Of a stretch of DNA of 64,000 nucleotides, positions 1 through 13,904 are shown one piece after another. Below the pieces are notes generated by a model, which worked only from the letters and a program-made list of their open reading frames with translations, ran no database searches and had not been told where the DNA came from. Positions within the stretch are counted from its first letter, which is position 1, and each line of letters opens with the position of its first letter. The DNA is from Coniella vitis. Taxonomy: Eukaryota > Ascomycota > Sordariomycetes > Diaporthales > Schizoparmaceae. The DNA is taken from NCBI GenBank assembly GCA_011317545.1, contig WUJK01000008.1, positions 1,612,001-1,676,000 on the forward strand, written 5' to 3'. The position numbers and the translations under genes were made by a program.

Positions 1-3000
1 AGAAATCAAAAGCCGGCGGCGGCAGGTTCCATAACTGGTCCTCCGTGGCGAGAAAGTCAAAAAGATCAAACACGCCGAGTACTGGCAGGATCTCGCCATC
101 ATCGTCTTTCAACTGTCCGTTCAGTGCACCGAGAAGCTTTCGTTTGAGATGGGGCTGTCGTTGTTGCGAGGTACTGCAGAGCTCAATGCTTGCGTATTCC
201 AGTGTCAGAGACCGCAATGCCAAGAAGGATATAAAGGCTACGGAGGCTTCTGTCAACAAGAATTCTGGTCCCGCCATAAGTTGACCGTCCCACGGCAGAA
301 GAGCATGAATGTTGACTTCACGGAGCAACAAATGGAAAATAAAGTCGCTGCTCCTCAGCTCGGCGAGCACAATTGAGGAAGACAAGGGAGAGGTCCACAG
401 AACCTGCAAGATGCGCATAATCTTGAACTTGAGATCAACAGTCCATCTCCATATGCCTGTTTCATCGTCGCCAAAGGGTACTTCGATGAGAAACCGTAGC
501 ATGTGGTGGAATAACGAAGTACCGCGGTCGAAAGCGCTGTCCTTCTTGGCTGAAACGAAATCAATACCGCAGTCAAATCCAAGGAGCTGATGGGCTATGC
601 TGGGTTGATTCGGGGTAGCCCGAAGACAAGCGAACAGGAAATCCAGAATGTAGATTTTAATCAGATAGTTTGGTGAGTCGGCCTTCCGTGAAAAGTCGAG
701 TGGTTCTGTCAAGTCTCCAATGAGGGAGGCTGAGATAGCATCGCCATCACCCATCTTCTCTAAAGCAACTATCGCCTTGTTGCGATGTGTCTGGCCGTAT
801 TGTCCTGGGCCCCAAGCCGATGCTATCTTGGGCGTTGATGAGATTCTTTCCAATAACTTCAAGCACGCAAGTGTCAGAGCTGGGTGGCCCATGCCACAAA
901 ATCGCCCTAGGTCCGCCACAAGACCAATGCGACTCATTATAGCGTCTTCGAAAGACAGATACGCAGGAGCAGGTAGAGCCTTTCTGTTAGGCTGCTCCTT
1001 GACCAAAGGTCGGATGAGATCAGTGTACGTATCTTGCATTTCTAGGACTTTAGTGATCACTTCGACAGCTCGCAATATGCTGAGTATGATTGGCGAGTCT
1101 GGCGTGGCGCTAGCGATCTGTATCGATTCTTCGGCGCGCTTCGGGCTGACAGTGTCGAATAATGCTTCGATGACACCGCGGTTCAGCATCAGCTCCATTA
1201 CCCGGGCAAAGGGATGAAGTCTGGCGTAACTGGCGAGGTCTGTTGTTGCAATGATAGAATCTACCGGTATATTTGTTTCGTGGCCGAGCAAGATGAGATC
1301 CTCATTGAAGTTGTCGAGACAGAGTAGTATGAACTCAAAACAGCTCAGCCTCAATGTTCTTGTGTGAAGAGGATCTAGTAAGGCATGAGAGTTCTTCCCA
1401 AGAACGTCGTCAAGCACATAATCCACGTATGGATCGATGCCTGGCATTCTCGTCTGGGACCCCAGCTCCTCTGGAAAGGGAAGCGCATCGCTCAAAGGCG
1501 AAGAGCCAATAACAGGAGACACGAGGGAGTTAAGGAATTGCACCACCGAATTAGGCTCCTCAAAGCCCTTGGCTAATTCTTGAAGTTTGTCCTTCATCAT
1601 GACCATGGGGGTCTGCTTCACTGACGCTGCCGTTTGACGAGTCTGGACCTGAAGTGGAGCCATTTGCCCAGTCGCCCACGAATCAAGGACACTCCACATG
1701 ACAGAACACTCTTCTTGCGACTTGCGACTCATTAAAGCACGCATCGCGTAAAAGGCAGATGATCTGAGACGGGCGTGTTGCAGGCCAGGTACAATGATAA
1801 GCTGGTATAGGCCGACCACCAGGTTGTAATCGCCCTTGAGCAAATAGATTCGAGCAGTCTCACTTTGTGACGCCAACTTCGTAATGAGTCGAAGGTAACA
1901 CTCCAACATCATGGCAGATTCGGGTTCTGCCTCAGCCTGTTCAGGTGTCGGTTTGCCGGAACGGTATATGTGGGACTGGGAAGTGGCCGGCTTCTGAAGT
2001 TTGTTTGTGAAGTAAGTAAGCTCCTTGAAGACCTGGGTCCAGGTGAGCGAATGCGACTTGCGTAGCTTCCCTGAAGCCGTCTGGCCTTCATCCAACAGAA
2101 AGGCGTGAGCTGCTGAAGCGCAACTATCATCATCAGATATAGATTGTAGCATTTCACAAAATGCGCTGACCAGCGGTGTAGATGCTCGTCTGGACGCCCA
2201 TTGCAGGAAGCCGGCCAGGTTACTATCGGGATCAGACCAGAAGGCCTCCGCTGCGTCAGGTCGGCCTTCGTACGCATATGCGATGATAAGTAGAAATCGT
2301 TCCAAGTCGAGATCTTGTTCGTGGTTGGCATGGAGCTGACGTTGCTCGTCTTCTTCGTTGCGCATTTTTCGAAGAACGTCGGGCATGTTTGAGATGAGGC
2401 CTTCCACAAGATTCTCAAGTTGCATCACGAGTGCCAACTGGAACTCTTCAGAAAAGGGGGCGGCATCAAGGAGGGACGGAGATTTTCTCTGGAGCCACTG
2501 TCTGATGCCCAGCCGCGTTGGATCATGCCATATAGGCGTTTTGACATCAGCTGCAAGTGACAGAATGAAGTCAAAAGCTCCATCTTTCAAGGCTTCTGTA
2601 AACTGCTTGGCGCGAGCTCTTTCGTCTGGGCTAACGTCAGTATGAAGGTCTTGCGGTGCCACTGGGCTTAAACAAAGCTTACCCGCTATGCTATCCATCC
2701 CATCAGCAATATCCACAAACAGACCGGCGTACTCCAAGATCCACCAGGCTCGAATAGCAGCATGGAGGTACGGCATGACCCACGTCTCATCATCCGTCTT
2801 GGTCAGAAGTCGGTGGAATTCGCGAGCTTGTTCGATGTCATTGTTGCCTTCTGACGAACCGAATACTGTTATATAAGTTCCGATAATAGGAAACAGGTGA
2901 ACTGGCCGGACGCTTGTCAGTCAAAGTAAAAAGAAAAGAAACGTTGATAAAGGCGCGTACCCAGCAAATGATCATAACGATCTAGCTTTTGTAGCGTCTT

Positions 3001-3801
3001 CAGGAGGGTTTTAAAATCTTCGGCCTTGGAATGCCTTCTATCAATCGCGCTGGCCGTGATAAGCGCCAATAACTCATGCTGCTGCAGCAGACTCAGTCGA
3101 GAGTACTCAAGCATATCATCGAGCGGAGGCCGGTCTGTGCCGTGAAACACTCCAGCAGCTGTCACCTTGTCGGCAATCTTCTGTAACCAGCTCTTGACAC
3201 CCTGCATAGCCTCCATGCACCTGGAGATTATTTTTGACCCTCCAGGCGCGCTTGCGCCGTAGATGTTATCGTCAACGTATGCTCTAAAGAATTGCTGCAA
3301 ATTATCGTCAAGATCATCGTCGCCAGCAATCTGTATGCAGAGACGCATGCAGTCTAGCAAGTATCTCCGTTGCTGGTGAAACTGGACCAAGCCAGACTCG
3401 AATAGTGTGCGGCCCAGCGCTCGTGGATTGTCCTGGCAGTTCAGAAGAATCTTTGCTGCCTCAATCTCGTCCAGGTCAACCTCGTCGGCCAGTTGAAGCG
3501 CATTTTCCTGAAAAGCAGCATTAAGTGTATACTGCTCGTCTTCGATCGCGAGCTTTCCTGTTTGCGCAAGGCCGTCAGCATTTATCTAGAGCATAGTGGC
3601 ACGAAAAGTTGACGGACCAGTCTTGATTGCATTGCGGCTGGCTTCATTTTTAGCCGGTTTGTCCAGAAGCTTTTTAAAAGCTTGCGCATGAGCATCGAGT
3701 TGCAACTCGAGGACATGTAGGCTTTCGAAACGGTGCTCTAGAACTGCAACAAGCTCTCTATGAAGAGCCTCAAGGGCGTCGAGAGGGTTGATTTCGCTCA
3801 T
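1..3801 (-). CDS. NUP192: Nucleoporin Nup192/Nup205, N-terminal part, cut by window edge
   Basis: Large scaffold nucleoporin of the nuclear pore inner ring. The start ATG is at 3801-3799 (protein begins MSEINPLDALEALHREL). Exon 1 is 3801-3618, intron 3617-3558, exon 2 3557-2961, intron 2960-2902, and exon 3 runs from 2901 open past position 1. Both joins keep the phase. The joined protein reads KLAIEDEQYTLN, then FHQQRRYLLDCMRL, then YDHLLVHLFPIIGTY and VFGSSEGNND, which are Nup192/205-type N-terminal helical-repeat signatures. At the left edge the frame still encodes LFDFLATEDQLWNLPPPAF. About 1,227 residues are present; the family is usually about 1,700-1,900, so the C-terminus lies outside the window. 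It is divergent from TEL1, with 872 bp between the two start codons. The family call is from recognised sequence pattern. Confidence 0.88.
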
Positions 3802-4673
3802 AGTTGGAATTCTATCGAAAAAATTCGGCGCATCGCGACGGTTCGCTACCCGAATTGGTGCTTCCACGAATAGTGCGAGGAGCAACGGATAAGTCTGCTG
3901 AAAGATCGAACAGCTTAAGTCGTCGCAGGATTTGGGGTTCCAACAAGGAAGACAGGAGCTTACGCTTGGTGAACGTTGCAGGCCTTGTGCCCTCTTGAAA
4001 GTGCTGGCTTGGTCGGGAAGTGAGGTGTCGCGTAATAAGTTTGGCAGGGAGCTTGGAACGCGACCCAAACAGCAGCAACCAGTTGACATGCACTAACGAC
4101 ACATGTGGAGCCGATGCTCAAATCAGCCAATGAACGCGAGCTAAAACTTGGAGCGACAGGGGTCAGTAAGGCGGTTGATCTTTGCATAGTCGGAGCTTCG
4201 CAACATCACCACCTACCTGATGGTGCCGCTGGAGAAGGCACGATGCGCTGATTCCTGTAGTTATCAGGCAGTAAGCCTTACTTGACGTCTACTACCTCCT
4301 GATCTTGTTGCGTAGCATCCTGTGTCCAGTAGCCATGCCAATAACCGCCAGCCATCCACCTCGACCGACAGTCCTGCCATGAAACACTCAATGCTTGGCT
4401 GCCTGTCGCCGTCGTCATTTCTGCCTTGAGTTGGCGCAGTCTTGTCCCTCAACTGTACAGTACTGTTACATCTGCCTGTCCATTTAGCCCGGGTTTCCAG
4501 CGCATTTGCGCCGGATAGGCTGACTCGAACGCAGGTTTCGCTGCAAATCTGTAATACTGCTTGCTGCTCGATAACAAACAAGATCGAATATCACGGCAAA
4601 TATCGGTTAACGGAGCGGGCGGTGGCCGTCACGACGAGGGTCCCAACCTTACAATCCAAGCACAACACCCATC
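3802..4673. promoter_or_regulatory. Shared upstream region of NUP192 and TEL1
   Basis: An 872-bp intergenic stretch between two divergent start codons, so it must hold both promoters. Short open frames cross it, but none has recognisable protein sequence or matching splice signals. I see no clear TATA box or repeat. Confidence 0.6.
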
Positions 4674-7600
4674 ATGCCCCCCAAGAAGGAGGCCTTGCGG
4701 GTTCCTGTCACCAATATCGAGCAGCTCAGGGGTATGATCTAACCCAAAATATCGTCGACTTGTTGCAACTTGTCTTTCTTGCTGACACGCTCATAGCGAA
4801 CATAGCCGGCTCCAATGTCACGCCTCGAAAGGAAGCCTTGCTTGGTATGTAGGGCAGGAACAGCACTTTATTACCGAGCCATTGCTGATGCCCGTCTCAG
4901 ATTTGATCCTCTTTTTCAAGGAACCATCAGAGAAGCAGTGAGTTTCCAAGTTGCCGCCGTTACCGTCGCTATTTGACTCTTGACTCATTGTGCATTGCAG
5001 TGCTGCCCTGAGGAGCAAGGAGTATCATGGCCTTTTCGAAGCCATATTCCATGCAGCACTGGCAGACAAAGCGGTGGTTTTAAAGGGCGCAAAGGGGACC
5101 AAGTCCGCGATAGACCGGCTTGATTCATGCGGCAAAGCATTATACGCTACTACGACATACGGTATCTCGAAACTCAAAACCAACACTTTGAAGGCCGTGA
5201 TCGACCACATCCGTGACACTCTCCCAGACCGTAACGGAGAGTTGTTCAAACCACTAGCACGTGATTACAGTCGAACACTTGCCGTTTTACTCAGTTATCC
5301 TCCTCACGTCGAGAATCTTGCCATTTCCGATGGTTCTGGCTGGTTAGCATGCGTTGATTTTGCCGTTACCGGAATTCTTCGGCTGCTCGAAAGCACAAAC
5401 TCAAATGCTTCCCAAGCAACATTGAGTGACCGCGAGTCCCCGGCGCCGAACTCTGGAATCCCGCCATCTGCCTCTCACGCTAATGGACGCCCTCAAACAG
5501 TCAAACATCGTGTTTCAAGCAGTCTACTTCAAAGTGAGCTCCCGTCTTTGGTGCAGTGTCTTTTGTCACTCATGTCGGCTTCGAACGCGCTTTACTTGGA
5601 ACGAAGCAAAGAAATATACGACATCGTGCTGCTTGTTTTGCGGTTACGTATTCACTCTCAAAAACTGAATAGGATGTTGTTTGCTATATTGAACAATATC
5701 TTGTCACGCACGGTAGGAGACGATCCTGCGATTGGCCGAGCTATCGCAACGGAGGTAGTTCCCTTACTTTGCTACTGCTGGCAACCACGAGCAATTGACA
5801 ATGATGAGTTGCTATTCTCGGTTCGAGATGAGATGCTGAAGACAATGCACGGCGTCCATCTCTATATAGACAGTCTTCTACAAGATGGGTCCTCGAGCAC
5901 TCTGCTAGACGATGTGGAAGATCTTCTCGACAACTTGTGGACGGAATATTCGCGACGAAGTCAGCAATCGCGTCTTCGACAGGAAGATCTAACCTTTTCA
6001 AATGCGCCGGTCCCAGCAGGTCACTTTAGCACGCCTCTGTTTGCTCTTCGGCCATTTGCGCTGGACGCGGAGCGACGCTGGGCTATGATTGAGTCAATGT
6101 CATGCCTTGAGCTACTGATACTGAGGCATACTAGAGCCACTAATCGACGTGTAGACACTGCCGAGGAGCAACCCAGGAAAAGGCAGCGTTTGTCTGGAGG
6201 TACTTACCGGGTGCACCAAAAGATGATGTCTTCCGACGACTCGATCAAATTGACTGCCCTTCAGCTGCTACCATTCTATCTGCCTACCAGCGCCATCACA
6301 GCAGAAGACTCAGCTGAGTTCGTGGACAGCTTGATACCCATGATCAGTGAAAAGAAGGGGTTGATCTCATCATGGGCCATGATCGCTTGTGCCAGGTAAA
6401 TATATAGTCTGCCTCATTGCATATTTCTAGGCGCTTATACACCCAAAACTAACCTGAGACTAGTTTCACGACATTACCTCAAGCTAGGCACGGCATAGCG
6501 GAAGCCAAATGGAAACAGATATGGCAGCTAGCCGTCAGGACTGTTAGCATGCCAAGTACATGCCGAGCAGGCTGTGCGCTTCTCTATGCACTCATAGAAG
6601 CCCAATTGCTTCCGCAACATGCTATCGCAGACGATATTAGCAACATAATTACGATGGCAGATATTTGTGGTCCCCCAGTGCTGATAGACTCGTCATTGGT
6701 ACTTATGCATTGCCTGGCAAACCTACGGAATGAAATGGCACCCAGTGCCATCCAGAAGACGTATAGCCATGTCATCCGATGGGTGTTCTCCACGTGGAAA
6801 CCCGGTAGGTTTTGCTGTCTGAATCCCTCCTTTCGCGATATTCAAGGTCTCTGTCAAAACTTTGTACTGACCCTCTGAAGCTGAAATGGCCTACGCGTCA
6901 TCGTGTTCAGCAAATATGACACCTGTTGATTTGCTTAACCTTCTTCTAACGTGCTGCGGCCTGTCGCCTTTGGAGCTCTCCGGAGAGTTGCAATTTGTCG
7001 GCGGTCCTATCAGCCAATTCTGGAAGACGGTCAATGATTCGGCCCGGATAGCAAGGTACTTGCTGCTCCTCGGGGACGAGGACGTACCACAACCCAGCCC
7101 TCGTCGAAAGCTGTCCCAGGCTGGAAGTAGCGAAGTCGCCGCAGATGATTTGATAAGCTCAAGTTCTCATAATTTCAGAACACTTGTTCTAGAGCTACTG
7201 TACCCCAAGTTGGACGAATTTGCTCCGCTACTCGAAGCAAGAGCCGAAAAAGGCGGGCGACAACGGCGCGATTTATCTGCAAGATTATCTGCTGAGCGAA
7301 TGAAGAGTCTACTTGCATGCCTTGTGTCGAGCAGTATTCTATTACCATCCTTGCAAACTCACGAGTCCCGAATCGCGCAAGAAGTCAACGTCCTGCTAGA
7401 TAATCTGTGGGAATGGAGCATTGAAATGGTCCTCGATATGCCGGATACGAAGGACTTGTTTGAGCTCATGCTGCTATCGGTAGCTCCATATCTGCCTTCG
7501 TTAGACCCAGCAAAGGCCGAGCAATTCTGCAACAGATATCCTGATCTCTTGAAGCAATGCGGAAGACTGTGGGTCCTCATTCAAACTTATGATGCTTGCC

Positions 7601-10600
7601 TTAACCCAAGTCAAGGCAATGGTCCACTAGAGATGGATGGTAATTTCGAGTCTCAAGCCACTAACGGGGAACATCCATCGGAAACAGCGACTGTACCAAG
7701 ACACAAGCTTGCGTTGCAAATGTGCAAGCCAGCATTCATCGAATCCATCAGGCTCAAGATTCATTTACTTTCTGTGTATTCCAAGGAACCCAGCCAAATT
7801 GGACTTATGCCTGAATCCACAATGGATGCTTTATTGGCTCTGTCGGACGATAGATTCCTCCTAGCTGGAGGATTTCTGCGCGAGCTTTTTCAGAGTCACA
7901 TCAGCAATGCTTCTCACTACGCTAGAGACATCATTGAACAGGTTGGGGGTATCTTGAGAGAGTCTCGGTACTCAACTTGCGAGGCAATTCTGTGCTTGTG
8001 TTCAGAAGCCTTAGCCTCTTTTGCGCCTGTCTGGTCATTAGGCGGCACAGATTCTTATCTGATTAATCCTTGTGTGGACTTGTACAATTTCTTGGTGAAG
8101 ACGGCATGGCCGAATGGCATCCTGTCCATCGAAGCACAGATATCTTTGTCACGGCTTCTTTATCGCCTGATGGAAATCAACGCGGAGTTCTGGAGAGACG
8201 AAGGGGCCAAGGTAGATGAACCGCGAAAGACATTGCTCGATGTCTTTTCATCCAGTGGTCTTAGGGTCAAATTCTACGTTGGGCACCGTCTGACTGAATT
8301 CTTCGAGCTCTATGCCGTCAAGTTACATGAGGACATTTTCACCGACGTTCTCAAACGATTACCGGAGAATTCGAATGATAATCAAGGCATCGCATTCCGA
8401 ATTTTTATTTTCACTGACCTGGGCTGCAAACTCCCTACGTTGCTTCGCCGGTGCGTATATCACATTTTCGAAGTACCGCGACTGGTTCCTAGCGGAACCA
8501 AGTACGCAGCATGGGGTATGAAGGCAATTGCCAAGGCGAGGTCGTTGGGATCGCCGTGCGAGCTTCTACAACTCTTCGCTCCTCAAGTGCTCTACACTTT
8601 GCTCGAAAAGGATAATCTCGAAGACATGCCGTTCGAAATCTTCGACGTGGACAGTATCGACGACTTGCTGTCGCAAGTTAGGATAGAAGCCACTGCACAG
8701 CTGATGATGCGGTGTCAAGTCACGGCTATCGAGAGATTAGCAGCTCGACTTCAAATGGAGCCGGTAGACCTCGTACAAGAAGGCTTTTCAAAAGCCATGA
8801 CATACTCTTTATGCTTCGATATTGCCACGAGGGACGAGTTCCAGGCTGAGACGAGCATCAAGAAGATCATGGGCGACGACCTGTTCTTCGATGCCCTCAA
8901 TCGTAATTTTGTCGACATTGTGGGCCACTGCCTCGCACTGACCGAACAAGAGGACAAGATGGAAAAGGTTTGGGCCAAAGAAAATGCTTATAGAGAGGCT
9001 TCTACCATTATGGAAGAGATTAAAAAGTACAGTCATTCGCCGACCCAGCTACCGCCCAACCAACAGCCATCTTTCAAGGGCAAATACCTTGTTTACCAGT
9101 TTGCACATCTTGCAAGTCAAGCCCAATACGATGTCCTTCACCTATGGACGCCGCCACTTATCGTTTCCGTGGCACGCAGGCTACTCAACACCATACACCC
9201 AGCATTAGGGCCTCACCATGCCCTGTCGGTCGTTCGCAAACTCCGAGTCTTGGTCTGCCTGGCTGGCCGGCGTAACATGACCTCATACCCACTGGAGATG
9301 TTGTTGCGCTCTCTTCGTCCGTTTCTTTCAGATGCTGAATGTGCAGATGATGCTCTTGGTATTAGTCAATGGCTCATTGTCCACGGCACTGCCCATCTAG
9401 CGAGCGCGCCATCATTCTTTGCAGAATATGCTCTCTCTACCTTGGCGAGCTTACGAATATTCATGGAATCGAGCCAAGCGAGTTCAACTCAGGAGAGTCA
9501 GTTCAAGGCAACTATGAGCAAAGCACAACGATTTCATTCTTGGCTGGTCAAATTGCTTAGGGCATATGAGTCGTCTGCTTTCAGGTCAGAAACTCAAGCA
9601 CAAGCTTTCAGAGCTATCACCACTTCAGCATCCAACATTCGCACCTCAGGCAACTCTCAGAAGGACACTCACGAAAGCAGGCTTTTGCTCGAGATTTTGA
9701 AAGACGCAGAGCAAGAAGACCAGCTTCTGAATGACGCCGCGCGGAACCTAGCGCTCAAAATGCTTTGTGGTGAATTTGCCATAGCCCAGTCCAATCAAAA
9801 TGATATTCTGGAATCCGACGCCGATGCATGCATGCACGGGCCCATGGTTTGGAAGAGCTGTCGCGCTGTCAACTCAAGCAAAGAATTCCTGACTTGGGCT
9901 GGGCGTGTTGTGGGCAAATTTTATGCAGCATCAGGCGATATTCCGCAGGATGTATTGAAGGAATCGCTTTTGTCTACCTATCAAAAGACCATAATGCAGA
10001 ACGGCGATTCTGTCCATGGTCTTCTAAGACTGCTAGCTGATCTGACTATCAGCGATAATTCGAGTCATGCCGGTTTGGCGGAGGCCGCTCTACGAAGAGT
10101 CGTTTCATTCGCGCTAGCCGCAGAGGACCATGACCTGATTGCAGACTGCAGACGCAGTTTGCCTGATACTCTGTTTGCCTGCTCGGTATGGTCATTTTAT
10201 CACACTCCTCCCACAGATCTTGGCGGCGCAGGACATGGCGATCGCAATATCTTTGATATGGACAAGATCGAATCCTCTTCATGGGCCCGACATCTTGCGA
10301 TCCATTTGGCCGAAGCTCTGCAGGAGAACCCGATATTACGGGGCATGTCCACTCTATTGGACGAAGTGGATGGGTTCGCTGAGCAGTCCCTTCCTTACAT
10401 TGTTCATCTTGTCCTCCTCGGCGAGTTCGACAGTCAGAAGTCTATTAAAAGAAACCTATCCAATGCCGCCAAAGGTTGGCTTGAGTCGCATACAAATCTT
10501 GCGACGGCTAACATCAAGCTTCTGATCAATATCATCATATACTTGCGAAGCAGGACCTTCCCTGACGAGAATTCGGTCATAGACAGGTCACGTTGGCTTG

Positions 10601-13600
10601 ATGTCGATTCTGCTATTCTTGCAAAGGCCGCGGCGCAATGTGGCATTTCCAAGATTGCCTTGATGTTCACAGAAATGGCTATATCTGAAGCCTCTCAATC
10701 AACACGACGGTCCTCAGCGGCAAGAGATTCTCAAGACCATTCTGAACTGCTGCTTCATATATTTGAAAACATCGATGATCCGGATGCCTACTATGGCTTG
10801 GAACGTACTGCATCTTTGTCTAATGTCATGGCACGTCTGGAGTATGAGAAAGAGGGATCAAAGAGCCTTGCCTTTCGTGGAGCTCAATACGATAGTCGCC
10901 TTCGAGCAAGAAATGTAGACTCTGGGAGGGACGCCCAATACTTGGTACAGACATTGAGCAGCCTCGGTCTAGCAGGACTGTCCGAGTCTCTGCTACAGAC
11001 AAATCAATATCACGATGACACCAAGGATTCTTTGGCGACCGCTTTTACCACAGCTAGAAGACTCGAAAAATGGAATTTACCAGCCCCACCGACACTTGAA
11101 AACCATGCTGCAATATCATACAGAGCTTATCAAGCCATCTCTAAGGCTGTCGAGTTGGCGCCCGCTACAGTGGCAGTTCGAGATGGCTTAGCGAGCACTA
11201 TGAAGCTTCTCACCGACCAAGATTTCAAGCCCAGCGATTTGCGCCGATACCTTGGGACACTTGCCGCTTTGACAGAATTGGATGACGTTCTTTGTACTTC
11301 CGAACCAGGCGACCTTGACAGGCTCCTTTCCAACTTTGAAGCGCGATCGGCATGGATGCTGAGCGGACGGTAAGCGGCCTCGATATTGCGAAATGGCTGG
11401 AATCGTGCTAATAGACCTCACTTCCCAGCTATGATGATGTTAGTCAGATTTTGTCACATCGACAGACCACATTCAGTCTTTTCAGCCAGAAAGACACGTT
11501 CAGAACCTCAAAGGTAACTTCCCTAGATGCTCGACTAGGTGAGGTTCGAAGTATGCTCTTATCATCGAACGTATATCGATCTCAACAGGCCAGCCAAGAA
11601 GCTTTGAGCATCTCCACTACGTTGAGAGGTCTTGTGGCACCCACTGAGGCTATTGGTCTTTCCATTGACGGTGCCGTTCGAGTGGCTGAAGCGGCTTCCT
11701 TGTGGGATTATGGAGAAATGATCCCTTCGACTCGGCTCCTGCAAGGTGTGCAGGAGAATGCAGCTTGTTTGAAAAAGCAGAACATCGCCGTTTCTCATGC
11801 CGAAATCTTGTCCAAAATCGGCCACCAGGTGTCTGTGGCGAGACTCGAAAGTGTGGAAAACATACAAAAGAAGTATCTAGAACCTTCACTAAAGGCGCTG
11901 AAGGGCACAAACTCTGGCAAGGAAGCAGGACAAGTCTTTCATCAATTTGCGACCTTTTGCGACGAGCAGCTCCAGGATCCTGAGATGCGGGAGGACTTGG
12001 CCAGACTCCAGAGGCTTGTTCAGAACAGAGCTGGAGAAGTAGGTCACTATGCCGCTGAGTGCTCGCGAGCACCGAATTCGCAGATACGTGGGAGGTACCA
12101 AAAATATCTGGACACGACGCGGAGATACTTGAAGCTAGACCAGGACGAGCTTGATCGCGCTCAGAAGACGCGCAACGAGTTTGTCAGACTGAGCTTGGAG
12201 AATTTCCTCCAGTCCCTCGCCGCATCAGACGATCACGATGGCAATGCACTTCGATTCACCGCTCTATGGTTGGAACGTTCAGAAAACGAATTTGCTAACC
12301 GAGCAGTCAGCACGTACTTGAAGAGTGTGCCTACCCGGAAATTTGCACTGCTGATGAATCAGCTGAGCTCGCGGTTACAGTACAACAACAGCTCGTTTCA
12401 GACCCTTCTTACATCCTTGGTATACCGTCTATGTTGTGATCATCCCTACCATGGTATGTACCAGATATGGGCCGGATGTTATGCTCGTCCGATGAAGCAA
12501 GATGATGTCGCCATGTCGCGTAGGGAAGCGGCAAAGAGGATTGCTACGCAGCTCGTGCAGACCAACAATGGCACCTCGGATATCTGGCGAGCAATCGATA
12601 AGATCGCTATCTGCTACCATACACTGGCAGACGCAGACCGGAGCCAAAAATTGAGAAGCGGCGAAAAGATCAACGTCAAAGACTCCAAGCCGGCGAGTCA
12701 ACTTGCCATGTCCTTGACTAGGTATAGAATACCGCCTCCTACACTCGATATAGAACTGGCCCCGAGCAAGGACTACTCCAGCGTTCCGGTTATGACGAAG
12801 CTAGAACCGGTCATGGGTGTGGCTGGCGGCGTCAGCGCGCCCAAGATACTGACAATACATGCTAGCAATGGACTAAAGTACAAACAGCTGGTGAAAGGCA
12901 GCAATGACGACCTCCGTCAAGACGCGATCATGGAACAAGTCTTTGCTGCCGTGTCCTCCCTATTAAGGCAACATCGGTCAACGAGGCAGCGAAATCTTGT
13001 CATTCGCACCTACAAAGTGCTACCGCTTACCAACACTACTGGTGTCATAGAGTTTGTTGCAAACACGCAACCTCTTCATGACTGGTTGATTCCGGCGCAT
13101 GCACGCTATTATCCCAAGGGCCTCAAGATGCATCAGTGCAGAAAAGAGATCACTCAAGTCCATGAGCAGACTGCCAGTGTCAGACTGTCCGTGTTCCGCA
13201 AGGTAGCAGACAAGTTTCCTCCTGTCATGCGCTACTTCTTCCTCGAGTCGTTTCCGGACCCAGATGACTGGTATGTGAAACGGCTCGCGTATACGCGAAG
13301 CACAGCAGCAATTTCCATACTAGGCCATGTTCTTGGCATCGGTGATAGACACGGGCACAACATATTGCTCGACAAGAACTCGGGAGAGGTTGTTCACATT
13401 GATTTGGGAGTTGCGTTTGAGGCCGGGCGCATTCTACCTATCCCCGAGGTTGTGCCTTTCCGCATGACGCGCGATATCGTGGATGGTATGGGCGTCACCA
13501 AGACAGACGGCGTGTTCCGACGGTGCTGCGAGTTCACGCTGGATGCGCTGCGTGAGGAAACGTACTCCATCATGACAATTCTAGACGTGTTGCGATACGA

Positions 13601-13904
13601 TCCGCTGCATTCGTGGAGCTCGACGCCCGTGAGACTGGCCAAGTTGCAGCGCGCTGCACGCCAGGGTGGTGGTGAGGAGGAGGATGACGGTAACGATGGT
13701 GGGGTGACTGCGACCGAACTGGGCGCGGTGGATAGGAAGAAGGTTACCAATGAGCCATCTGAAGCGGACAGGGCACTGGCAGTGGTGAGGAAGAAGTTGT
13801 CCAAAACCCTCAGTGTCACGGCCACGGTCAATGACCTGATCAACCAAGCAACGGACGAAAAGAACCTGGCCATGCTGTTCAGCGGTTGGGCTGCTTTTGC
13901 TTGA
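4674..13904 (+). CDS. TEL1: Serine/threonine protein kinase Tel1 (ATM family)
   Basis: PI3K-like protein kinase that signals DNA double-strand breaks and maintains telomeres in the nucleus. Seven exons: 4674-4731, 4797-4844, 4901-4937, 5001-6395, 6464-6804, 6881-11369 and 11429-13904. They total 8,844 nt (2,947 residues), the normal size for fungal Tel1. A TAN-like motif (NIAGSNVTPRKEALLD) is assembled across exons 2-3 near residues 21-36. The long middle is HEAT/FAT helical repeat. The kinase domain begins near residue 2,580 and contains the catalytic loop GDRHGHN (about residue 2,760) and HIDLG (about 2,778). The C-terminal FATC motif reads VNDLINQATDEKNLAMLFSG and ends WAAFA. The start was chosen because this ATG is the first that splices in frame into the TAN motif; the three tiny 5' exons are the least certain part. 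Confidence 0.93.

Noticed and set aside
1909..2418. 169-codon minus-strand ORF
   Set aside because: It lies in a shifted frame inside the open NUP192 exon, whose own frame reads as a conserved nucleoporin.
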